Positions 1 to 9,065 of a DNA stretch of 64,000 bases are shown here, in pieces. Numbering within the stretch: the stretch's first letter is position 1; every line of letters begins with the position of its first letter. The stretch comes from Methanosarcina flavescens (GTDB lineage Archaea > Halobacteriota > Methanosarcinia > Methanosarcinales > Methanosarcinaceae). The stretch spans positions 186,001 to 250,000 of the forward strand of contig NZ_CP032683.1 in NCBI RefSeq assembly GCF_001304615.2, in the 5' to 3' direction. The notes below the pieces were generated by a model. The model made no database searches. It was not told where the DNA came from and saw only the letters and a list, made by a program, of their open reading frames with translations. The translations under genes were made by a program, and so were the position numbers.

Positions 1-1347
1 TAATATCGGTTATCATGCTCATAGAGCCTGCGAATTTGCCAGCTTTATCAAAGAGGGATCTGGAGCTTACAATTGTCCATAGTGGTGAGCCATCTTTACG
101 TGAAAATTTAAACTCATACCTCTCATCTATACTCTGCCATCTCCTCTCAATATACTTTTTTATAAGTGGCTTGCCCGCCTCATCGGCAAAGTCCCAGGCA
201 AATTTGCCAGTCATTTCATCCTGAGAGTATCCCAGTATCTCGGTCAATCTTTTATTGGCATAAATCGTCCTCGCTTCAGGATCACCAATCCATATACCTT
301 CACTGGCTGTCTCTACGATATTGCGGTATTTTTCCTCGCTTTCCTGCAGCTCTTTCTCTATTCTTTTACGTTCGGTTATATCTCTAAGAATCAACGCTAA
401 CTTTCCTTTTTCAGGCCTGAAGGCATAAACATCCAGATGTCTCTGCGTTATCTGGCTCAAGATCTCAAAGTGGACTGGCTTGCCTGAAAGTGCCACCTCG
501 GTAAATTTTTCTATCACTATGGGGCCTACATTTGGAAATATCTCCAGGATAGTCCTGCCTAACATCTGTTCCCTATTTACGCCCAAACTGAACTCAAAAG
601 CAGGATTCACATCAAGGTAACGATAGTCGTAAGGTCTACCGTCCATGTCATAGATGACATCTATAAGACCGAAACCATCGGTCATGTTTGTAAAAAGCAT
701 ACGGTAGCGTTTCTCACTTTTTCGGAGGGCTTCCTCAGCCTGCTTTTGGTCGGTAATATTCAGGAAGATAGCAGCGAACCGACCTAGTCGGATCTGGTAT
801 GCTGATACTTCGTAATGGCGTCTCTGAACTTCGGCATAATAGGTAAAATGCACAGGCTTGCCTGTGAGAGCTACTCGACTGTTGCCTGAGACCTGCGCAC
901 AGTAGCTTCCACTTCTCTCTCATAATCCGTGAGGTCATTCCAGATTCCTTTTTGCGGTCGGCAAATATCCTCAATCAATATCAAGCCATTATAACCACTC
1001 GCAAGAGCTTTGTCAATTCTCTCGGTCAGATCTCTCAAGGCTCTCTTTGAGTCAAAGGCACCCTCTCTCATGAACCAGTTAGCACAGGAAATAATCTCGA
1101 TTTGTCCTTTCCGCAGGAAAATATCAATACCGGGAAAATCGGATATCAAGGCTTCTTTTGCATCTTCGGCATCAAGAGACTGTGGGGTAATCCAGATACA
1201 AGCCTCATTGTTTTCCAGGGCTGCTCTCAGGTAAGGAATAACTATATCCATGAGGTCTTCTTTTGCCTGGTAGAACTGGCAAAAATGTGCTCCCTAGAGC
1301 ACATTTACAGTATTGTCGATACCAGAATTTTCGGTATTATTTTTCAT
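1..1347 (-). pseudogene. MEDS-PAS sensor protein, amber-interrupted and frameshifted, runs off left edge
   Basis: Reading leftward, an ATG at 1347 follows a GGAGAG ribosome site. The frame meets an in-frame TAG at 1294-1296, and then continues as a MEDS sensory domain (GAHFCQFYQAKEDLMDIV..., ENNEACIWITPQSL) to about 871. MEDS is the DcmR-type sensor domain common in methanogens. At the TAG, relatives that I recall carry Trp before G-T/A-HFCQF, so TGG to TAG is the simplest change. At about 860-875 the frame shifts, and a partial PAS domain (ALTGKPVHFTYYAEVQ) follows. Two further PAS domains (EEALRKSEKRYRMLF, KELQESEEKYRNIVETASEG) stay open to base 1. The MEDS-to-PAS junction appears to have lost the first part of one PAS domain. 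Readthrough of UAG as pyrrolysine is possible, but the second lesion favours a pseudogene. Any kinase domain would lie outside the window. Confidence 0.75.
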
Positions 1348-2548
1348 CGATTTCTCTCCGATTTAGTAAAGCTAAAAATTCATAATCCGGATGCCCAGTC
1401 TATATTATATTACGCTGCCTGTGACTTAAATTCGATCGGTTCACTCTTTCCAGACCCCTTAAAATTTTTAATATACTCAATCGTTTTAAGGAAAAATGTA
1501 GCCGAACCTTTCTTCCACCAGACCAGTATCTGCCGGCAAAGATATGTTCACCTCAGTAAATTACTTCGTTGAATTTATAGGCAGAGTCTATAAGTGCAAT
1601 CTCTTTATGATATCATTGAAAACATCAAGAAGCCTGACTTTTTACTATATGTGTATACTTATCTATAATTTGTTTTGATAAAAACTGTAAACTGGATTTA
1701 TCGCATACTTGAGAATTTTCTTTAACAAATCCGGACCGATAAATTGGATTATTAAGTTTACCCATAGTCGCAAAAAATAGATGAAATATTGAAAGTTAAT
1801 GCCTCTTAATTCGATGCTTTCTTCCAAAAATGAGGAACTTTTAATCATAGGAAATGGATAACATTAAAAACCGGATAATGATAGGAACTGAATAATAAGC
1901 AAGCCTGCAGCAAATCAGAAATGGACTTAAATGAGATTGGAAAAGTAATAAAAGTAATAAGAAAGCACTAAAAAGCAGATTCAGAGTATAAAGAATTTCT
2001 TACCAGTTATGAGAAATCAGCTTATGAAATATTAAGAAATCGGTTAGTAAGAGTAAGAAGAACCTCAAGGCGCCGAATTCGTTTACTGCATCCCCCAATG
2101 TAGCCTCTTCGAAGATATCGTGCTCCCCCAAACACATTTATTCGAAGAGATGGATCAGCGCCCTCAGGAGGTTCTTCTAAGCGGTAGATCTCAGTTCGCC
2201 CCTTTACTCCGGTTTCCCACTCCAGAATATACTAATGGCATAAATTATTTTAAATTAATTATATCAAAAATTGGATTCAATGAAAAAAGATTTTAACACG
2301 AAAATTTTCAACGCGAACATAAAATTCAACTATATACACGTGATTTTATTGTGTATACTCGTACTATTAAGTACATCTGCTGTTGATTTTTGTTATGATT
2401 TAAAGTAAGAAGTTTCTAATCAGGAAAAGCGGGAAAGAATAGAACACAGGAAACACAGGTGTAGCTTTTTCTAGTTTCCGGATTGCAAGCAATAACGGTT
2501 TTTTAAGCAATTTCCTGCTATCAGAATCTTATCAAAGGTTGTCCATCT
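1348..2548. other. Long AT-rich intergenic region, probably gene debris
   Basis: No intact gene is recognised. On the minus strand between about 1410 and 1560 there are short coding-like stretches in different frames, such as one ending KNFKGSGKSEPIEFKSQAA. They may be a decayed gene, but I cannot name it. An 11-bp inverted repeat (AGAAGAACCTC at 2056-2066, GAGGTTCTTCT at 2168-2178) encloses about 100 bp of higher GC than its surroundings. It could be a small structured RNA or the remnant of a short mobile element. Confidence 0.4.
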
Positions 2549-2720
2549 TTATTTCCGCATGGTTATCCGATAAAGCTTCCTGGGAAACTCGCCTTCTTCA
2601 AACTCTTCTACTTCGAGACTTTTGTATTCTTCTGCCAGGTGCCTGAGTTTAAACTTTACAAAAAACAGCCACCAGCGGCTCTGCTCATACCCAAGTATTA
2701 AGAAGATTCCGGATAATTAT
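2549..2720 (-). pseudogene. C-terminal remnant of an unrecognised protein
   Basis: On the minus strand an open stretch of about 55 codons ends at a stop at 2549-2551. Its charged, natural-looking tail includes LAEEYKSLEVEEFEEGEF followed by PRKLYRITMRK. There is no ATG, GTG or TTG start with a ribosome site upstream, and an in-frame stop closes it on the other side, so it looks like the 3-prime end of a lost gene. It lies under the theoretical upstream extension of the DUF2207 ORF on the plus strand. This argues that the DUF2207 protein really starts downstream at 2757. Identity unknown. Confidence 0.3.
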
Positions 2721-2756
2721 ATTATCCGTAATATAATATGGGTTGGGGGAAATTTA

Positions 2757-4595
2757 TTGGGGCTTTCAGATGCTTCCTGTGGGGGTGCCAGAGAGGTAGT
2801 ACTTAGGTCCTTGCTATTGAAAACAGTCAATTTTTTGCTGCTTACTATCTGCCTGGTATCTCCAGTCAGTGCAAAATACTCATTGGAAGAAGCTGAGACA
2901 CATATAACAGTTAATCCCCGCGGGGTTGTCCATGTTGAAGAGTCGGTTTCATATGTATTTGATGGGAAGTATATCGATGTTCACAGAGAACTAAAAACCC
3001 TGCCTGGAGGATCTATCGAGAATGTTGAGGCGCATTTTTCCGATAAAGAATGTGAACTCCTGATTGAACCGATTCAGGATGGGTACAGATTAATAGGTGT
3101 GCTTCCAGACCCTACTCCTGAAAGATTAACATTCCATATTTCTTATGATTGCTACGGTGCAGTCAAAGTTTACAGGGATGTCTCTGAACTTAACTATAAG
3201 CTGTGGGGTGGTGAATGGGAGAAACCTTTAAAGAAATTTAAAGGAAGTGTTATGCTTCCGGTGAAAAACGAGAGTGAAATCAGGTACTGGATTCATCCGG
3301 TTGACTATACCCGGGAAGTAAATGTAAAAAATGATGTCATTCTGGTAAGAACAGACGAGATCCCTTCCACCCAGTGGTATGAAATCCGGGCTGTTTTCCC
3401 GAGAATTGCATCCCCCAATCCTGATCTTGTCCAAGTGGATAATGCCGCAGGGCTCGAAAAGATACTGGCTATTGAAAGTGAATATCAAAAGAAAGGGCTG
3501 ATCCTGGAAGATCTGTATAGTGCGACAATTTTATTTGCACTCCTTGTCCTGGCGTTTCCTCTTTTTATATACTATCTCTATGGAAGAGAACCGGAAATCG
3601 ATTATAAAGCAATATCTAAAAAAGAGATATCTGCCGATTCCAAACCTGCCGTTGTAAATGCCGTTATGAAAGGGAACATGGGTATCCCCACAATAGATGG
3701 ATTTACTGCAACCATTATGGACCTTACTAACCGGGGCTATATTTCATTCCGGAACTTAAAACCCGAAGAGAAAGACTCGTCAGATATTCAGGAGCCCGGA
3801 TCCAGAGACTTTATGGTAGAACTTCCCGATAATGAGAAAGACCCTCAAACCGGTAGAGTCTCCACTGAACTGGAAGATTTTGAAGAAGACGTGCTCAGTC
3901 TGTTAAAGGCGCATGCTTCTGAAGGGAAAATCTCCTGGAAAAAACTTGAAAAAGAGCTTCAAAACGGACAGGATTCCTATAAGTTCTCAATTGCCTGGAG
4001 CAAAAAAGTACAGGCATACACGGTGTTTGATAAGTTCTTCCAATCCACCGGGAATGTGTACATGTACTGGTTTGCCCGATTAGTTTTAATCGCAGCAATT
4101 GTTTATTATATTTTAATCACCGGGTTTTTCCCGTCAAAAGCCTTTCCTCTGACATCAAAGATTTATGTGTTGACAGCTTCGATTGGGATCTATGGATTCA
4201 TTATGACAAAATACTCAAACGCGTTCGTAACGGTATTTGGACGGTGGACTCCCGAAGGAAGCCTTTACTACAAACGCTGGGACAATTTTAAAAAATATGT
4301 TACAGACCTCTCTGCTCTAAAAAAACATCCTCCTGAATCAGTTGAGGTCTGGGACTCTTATCTTATATATGCTGTCTCCCTCGGAGTCGCAAAGGAAATG
4401 CTTCAAAATATATCTCAGATTGTTCCGCCGGAGCAGATAAAAAGGAGCCGCTTTCATCCTATAAGCTGCAATTATTATAGCAAGTCTGGTTACGAACACG
4501 GAAATACCTTCTCATCGTCCTATCAAGGAGGAGATGGAGACGGAGGGGCTGGCAATATAAGAGGTGGTTTTGAGGAGAACAGCGGAATCGAATAA
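2757..4595 (+). CDS. DUF2207 family predicted membrane protein
   Basis: Start chosen at TTG 2757, after GGGGGA. This gives a 39-residue signal peptide ending SPVSA, the same length as in the neighbouring paralogue. The ORF is open upstream to 2622, but that part overlaps minus-strand debris. Order of parts: secretion signal; DUF2207 extracellular beta-rich domain (ITVNPRGVVHVEESVSYVF...); a membrane segment (ATILFALLVLAFPLFIYYLY) followed by the family motif YGREPEIDY; a cytosolic winged-helix-like region; two more membrane segments (LVLIAAIVYYILI and YVLTASIGIYGFI); a conserved RWTPEG...YYKRWDNFKKY block; and a Gly-rich tail. Function is unknown. These proteins typically sit beside LemA genes, as here, suggesting a shared envelope role (inference). 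Length is about 613 residues, normal for the family. Confidence 0.85.
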   Translation: MGLSDASCGGAREVVLRSLLLKTVNFLLLTICLVSPVSAKYSLEEAETHITVNPRGVVHVEESVSYVFDGKYIDVHRELKTLPGGSIENVEAHFSDKECELLIEPIQDGYRLIGVLPDPTPERLTFHISYDCYGAVKVYRDVSELNYKLWGGEWEKPLKKFKGSVMLPVKNESEIRYWIHPVDYTREVNVKNDVILVRTDEIPSTQWYEIRAVFPRIASPNPDLVQVDNAAGLEKILAIESEYQKKGLILEDLYSATILFALLVLAFPLFIYYLYGREPEIDYKAISKKEISADSKPAVVNAVMKGNMGIPTIDGFTATIMDLTNRGYISFRNLKPEEKDSSDIQEPGSRDFMVELPDNEKDPQTGRVSTELEDFEEDVLSLLKAHASEGKISWKKLEKELQNGQDSYKFSIAWSKKVQAYTVFDKFFQSTGNVYMYWFARLVLIAAIVYYILITGFFPSKAFPLTSKIYVLTASIGIYGFIMTKYSNAFVTVFGRWTPEGSLYYKRWDNFKKYVTDLSALKKHPPESVEVWDSYLIYAVSLGVAKEMLQNISQIVPPEQIKRSRFHPISCNYYSKSGYEHGNTFSSSYQGGDGDGGAGNIRGGFEENSGIE

Positions 4596-4788
4596 TAACT
4601 GATACCTTGAGAGCTATTAAAAAACCATGAGAATCAATAGCCTATAACTAATTAGTTTTTAAGGGTTTTGTATTCTTAATTGCAGTGCAGACCTCCCTAA
4701 TTTCATGTTTTGTTACTTTTTAAGAGAACTCCGGTAAAATTTAATATACTGAACGTAATATGGAGTTGGAGGAATCTGGCTGGGATTT

Positions 4789-6653
4789 TTGAAAGGATCT
4801 CTTAAACCTGTAAGAGAATCAGGTACTAATCCTGCATTCCTGAAAATAGCTATTATAACTGTTACTCTACTGGTTCTTTTCTGTCTGATGCCCTCAGCTA
4901 GTGCAAGAGACTATACTCTGGAAGAAGCGACAACGAATATAACTATAGATCCCACAGGCATTGTTCATGTTGAGGAATCGATTTCATACACTTTTGATGG
5001 AGACTATAGTGAAGTTTTTAGAGTTCTTGAAGTGTCTCCAGGGGAATCTATTCGGAATATCCAGGGATATTGTTCGGATAATGCATGTACTTTCAGAGTT
5101 GAAGAGACATCCGAAGGATACGAGTTGATAGGTGAACTTCCAACCCCGACTCCTGAAAAAGTGACTTTTTTTGTTTCCTACGATCATTACGGTGTAGTTA
5201 AAGTCCATAACGATGTTTCCGAATTTACTATAAGCTCTGGGGCGAAGAATGGGAAAAATCTCTTGGAAACTTGAAAGGAAGCATTACACTCCCTGTTGAA
5301 AACGAGAGTGAGATTCGGTACTGGATACACCCGGCTGACTACACTCAGAATGTTAGTGTGGAAAAGAACACTCTCTATTTAAGGACGGGAGAAATTCCTT
5401 CATATCGATGGTATGAAATCAGAGTTGTTTTTCCAAGGATAGAATCTCCCAACTCCAGTATTGTTCAGATAGACAACTCAGAAGGCTTCGAAGAAATAAT
5501 GGCTATTGAGAATGAATACCAGCGAAAAGTATCAATTTTAAATAGCCTTTACGGTCTGACAGTTCTTTTCGCTCTCATTTATCTGGCAGTTCCCTTCCTC
5601 ATCTACTTCAAATATGGAAGAGAACCGAAAATAGACTACGAAGCAGTATATGAAAGAGAACCTCCCACCGATTCAAAACCTGCGATAGTCAATGCTATAA
5701 TGCAGGGGGAAATAGGCATCCCTACAATGGACGGATTTACTGCTACGGTTATGAACCTTGCCAACCTTGGTTATATTTCTCTTCGTACTATAACATCTGA
5801 AGAAAGCAAGGCATATGGTTTGTTTAAATCCAAATCTGAAGACATTTTAATTGAACTTGAAAGTCCAGAATCTTACGCGAAAGCTGAGGGGAAGTTCCCA
5901 GAACTAGCAGATTTCGAGAAAGACGTGCTCAATTTATTGAAAAAACATGCTTCTGGAAACAAAATTTCATGGAACAAACTGAAAAAAGAACTTGGAGAAG
6001 GGACAGATTTCTATGATTTTATTCTCGCCTGGGATGAGAAGGTTAAAAGACATATTGCAGTTGAAAAACTCTTCAAATCCACTGGGAACAAATACATGAG
6101 CATTTTCGGCGCAATTACTACAATTGCAGCAATCATTTATTTTATCGCAGTTTCTAATTTTTTCCCATCAGATGCATTCCCTCGGGCATCCAATGTAAAA
6201 ATACTTGTAATTTTGATTGCAGCTTTCGGGATAGTCATGATAATTTTCTCAGCGGTATTCGAAAAGGCGCTTGGGCGCTGGACTCCTGAAGGGAGGCTCT
6301 TTTATGAACGCTGGAACAACTTCAAAAAATACCTCACGGATTTTTCCGCGCTAAAAGAGCATCCTCCGGAATCCATTGAACTCTGGGACTCTTATCTGGT
6401 ATATGCAACCGCTCTTGGAGTTGCAGAAGAAGTCCTTAAAAACATGTCATTAGTGGTTCCTGCTGAACAAATGGAAACAAGCCATTTTTACTACGTGTAC
6501 CACAGCTTCGGCCAGTTCGGTTCAGGCTTTGAGAGTGCTTACTCATCTTCAGCTCCATCTTCAGCTCCATCTTCAGCTCCATCTTCATACGGAAGCGGGG
6601 GAGTAAGCGGAGTGGGCGGAGGTTCAGGTGGCGGAGGCGGTGGAGCCCGTTAA
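4789..6653 (+). pseudogene. Second DUF2207 protein, split by a one-base deletion
   Basis: This is a tandem paralogue of the preceding gene, similar throughout. The first frame (4789-5274) encodes the signal peptide (ending PSASA) and most of the DUF2207 domain. The second frame (from about 5228 to 6653) encodes the rest, from the YYKLWGEEWEKSLGNLKGS region to a Ser/Ala-Pro repeat (SSAPSSAPSSAPSS) and a Gly-rich tail. Against the intact copy (gaacttaactataag) this gene reads gaatttactataag at about 5221-5234, exactly one base short. Otherwise both halves are undamaged, so the break is recent, a sequencing error, or recoded. Start: TTG 4789, or an in-frame CTG at 4780 that is better spaced from GGAGG at 4768. 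The alignment of the two upstream regions favours 4780. Confidence 0.85.
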
Positions 6654-6684
6654 GGTATATTTCAATTTAACGGATGGTGATTTC

Positions 6685-7233
6685 TTGTTACTGGAGATCT
6701 CGATAATAATATTAATAATTCTGGGGTTACTTTTTGTCATAATTTATAATGATCTTATAAAACAAAGAAACAGGGTAGAAAATGCCTGGGCTCAAATAGA
6801 TGTCCAGCTTAAAAGGCGCTATGACCTTATTCCAAATCTTGTAGAAACCGTGAAAGGCTATGCAAAACACGAAAAAACTCTTTTAGAAGATATCACAAAA
6901 GCCAGAGCTGCGGTGATGTCTGCAAATAGCATCAGTGAAACGGCAGAAGCATCAAATTATCTGTCCTCAACCCTCAAGTCCCTATTCGCAGTTGCAGAAA
7001 ATTACCCTGAACTGAAAGCCAATCAGAACTTTATGCAGCTTCAGAAAGACCTCATGGAGACCGAGAATAAAATTGCATATTCAAGGCAGTTTTATAATGA
7101 TACTGTCATGAAGTACAATATCAGCATTCAGACAATCCCTAAAAATATTGTCGCATCCCTCATGGGATTCAAGAAAAAAGATTTATTTGAAACCCAGCAG
7201 GCAGAAAGGGAGACTCCAAAGGTTAAATTCTAA
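6685..7233 (+). CDS. lemA: LemA family protein
   Basis: The product is a small membrane protein with one N-terminal helix ([17 protein letters not shown]). It continues with the LemA coiled-coil domain signature: [40 protein letters not shown], then an [19 protein letters not shown] stretch and the conserved [10 protein letters not shown] block. The chosen TTG start follows GGATGG closely and gives about 182 residues, usual for LemA. An in-frame GTG at 6628 would overlap the end of the DUF2207 gene and add a non-hydrophobic leader. It forms an apparent operon with the two DUF2207 genes. LemA function is poorly known; in other organisms it is linked to envelope stress and signalling. Confidence 0.9.
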   Translation: MLLEISIIILIILGLLFVIIYNDLIKQRNRVENAWAQIDVQLKRRYDLIPNLVETVKGYAKHEKTLLEDITKARAAVMSANSISETAEASNYLSSTLKSLFAVAENYPELKANQNFMQLQKDLMETENKIAYSRQFYNDTVMKYNISIQTIPKNIVASLMGFKKKDLFETQQAERETPKVKF

Positions 7234-7449
7234 ATATCTCCACTGGAAATAACTGGTATGGTGAACAGGTTGTATGGGTTGGAAAAAATCCTTCTACTCG
7301 GGAACATTTTTTAGTTAATAAATAACTACGAAAGTCTCTACCAGCTTGCTTGACACCCTTCACAAAAGGCAAATGGAAGTCGAAGAAAAAAATTGAGAGA
7401 AAGCAAAAAGAAGAAGCATTAGCCCTCTTGAACGCAAACGTCACGCTGC

Positions 7450-7630
7450 AACCTTTTTACGAAAAGGCTTGACCGAAACCGTTGCGCCGGTTTATCATCA
7501 AGCGCTGCGCCGCTTGACCACGCCGTCATGCCGGTTTTTGATCAAACTTTTTTCTAAAAAGTTTGCGGTCAAGCAGTTTTTTGAAAAGGCTTGCGCTCAA
7601 GCAGTTTTTCAAAAAGGCTTGTGAAAAGGG
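7450..7630. repeat. Dispersed palindrome-rich intergenic repeat, copy 1
   Basis: This stretch is full of short inverted pieces: a hairpin with arms CAAACTTTTT and AAAAAGTTTG, several AAAAGGCTTG / CAAGCAGTTTTT motifs, and GAAACCGTTGCGCCGGTT at 7475-7492. The same 18 bases occur in reverse complement at 60421-60438, within a similar mosaic at 60330-60475. It has higher GC than its flanks and no ORF. It lies downstream of lemA, so it might also end transcription. Confidence 0.7.
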
Positions 7631-7699
7631 CACCCTTCCTCCCGAAGCGTAACTCCAGTGCAAAAGATTATTATATAAAGGTATTTATTTTTTAATAAG

Positions 7700-8857
7700 A
7701 TGAGACTTCGCTGGATAGATGCTTTAAAAGGAATCGGGATTATACTTGTTGTGTTTGCACATCATAAACTGCCGGTGGCGCTCGATACTTACATTTTTTC
7801 CTTTCATATGCCGCTTTTCTTTTTCATATCCGGGCTGCTGTTTGATTTCTGGAAATATGCATCATCGGCTGCAAATTTTGTAAAGAAAAGATTCAGGTCA
7901 CTTATCGTTCCTTACTTCGGTTTTGCCCTGCTTACCTGCCTGTTTTATTTATTACTGGATACATGGTACCAACCAGGGATCACGAACATTGACTTTTTCA
8001 AAGCCAGTCCTGCCGAAAACATTCACTCCATAGTGTATGCGCTGGGACCCCTGATCTCTTACAATCCTCCCCTCTGGTTCCTGACCTGCCTTTTTATAAC
8101 CGAGCTTCTCTTTTACGGGTTTGCAAAGAGATATTACACTGAACCGGGAAAGCTTATATTCTGGCTCACGGCTGTCGGAGTGATGGGGTATCTTTATTCG
8201 GTCTATGTGCCTTTCAGGCTGCCCTGGAATGCGGACGTGGCTCTCACAGCCGTGGTTTTTTATGGGGCCGGAAATTTATTCAGAAAATTCCTGGAACCCG
8301 AAGAGCGGAAACTGCTGGAAAAGCCTAAAGCTAGCCTGAGTTCCCAGCCCTAGCCAAATGCGAAACTCAGAAAAGGGTTTAATAAGGTCTGGAAGTTTCT
8401 TCCCGGTATTCTTACCTTTGTAAATCTGCTATATTTTGGATACCTTTTACACTTTCCTACGGCAGAAGAGATGAATATGAACGTGCTGAAATACGGAAAC
8501 TTCTTTTCTTACTACCTGCTGGGCTTCTCAGGAATTTTTACCTTTGTTTACCTCTTCAAAAACATCGGGAGTTCAAAGGTACTGGAATATTACGGGAGAA
8601 ATAGCCTGATTGTTCTTGCGCTTCACTTCCCCGTAAAAGATATTCTTATAAAACTTATAGTTCTGGTCTTTGTGATTGATGTTGAGGCTTATTATTACAA
8701 TGCCGGTTTTGCTCTTGGCTTAACGGTGCTGAACCTGCTCTGCCTGATACCTGTAATTTTCCTTATCAATAATTACTTCCCTTTCTTACTGGGAAAAAAG
8801 AGGTCTTCTGAGAGCTCTGGAGGATTGAGGGTTCGTTTGAGAAAATTCGTAAATTGA
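7700..8857 (+). CDS. Acyltransferase-3 family membrane protein with in-frame UAG codon
   Basis: The first 217 codons begin MRLRWIDALKGIGIILVVFA, then HHKLPVALDTYIFSFHMPLF, the acyltransferase-3 (OafA/NodX-like) signature with the catalytic-type His in VFAHH, followed by several membrane helices. Codon 218 is TAG (8351-8353). The same frame then stays open for 168 more codons that supply the missing helices (FVNLLYFGYLLHF, NFFSYYLLGFSGIFTFVYLF, then GRNSLIVLALHFPVKDI). The full length of about 385 residues matches the family; neither half does alone. The enzyme would transfer acyl groups to surface carbohydrates (family knowledge). In Methanosarcina, UAG can be decoded as pyrrolysine, so this may be a functional Pyl protein; alternatively it is an amber pseudogene. 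The site is in a polar loop (SSQP-stop-PNAKLRK), where an extra residue type would be tolerated. Confidence 0.75.
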
Positions 8858-9065
8858 TGTTGCAGAGTTTTCAGGGTATCTCCAGTTTATACTCCGGCTA
8901 CATCAGCCGATTACATTTTTGGATTATTCTCCAACAGCTTTATGATTACGCTTTACTGTTACACCCTGTAGGCTGATGCCAGAAGGACTGCGGAAAAATA
9001 GGAAAGAAAAAAGCAAAATACTATAAGAATAACATCCGGATAGATCTCCAGCATAAAATAAAACG

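Noticed and set aside
1102-1572. 156-codon plus-strand ORF
   Set aside because: It is antisense to the MEDS gene and its upstream region. Composition is unlike a protein and there is no ribosome site.
2622-2756. Upstream extension of the first DUF2207 ORF to TTG 2622
   Set aside because: It overlaps minus-strand coding-like debris and lacks a ribosome site. The start at 2757 gives the same signal-peptide length as the paralogue.
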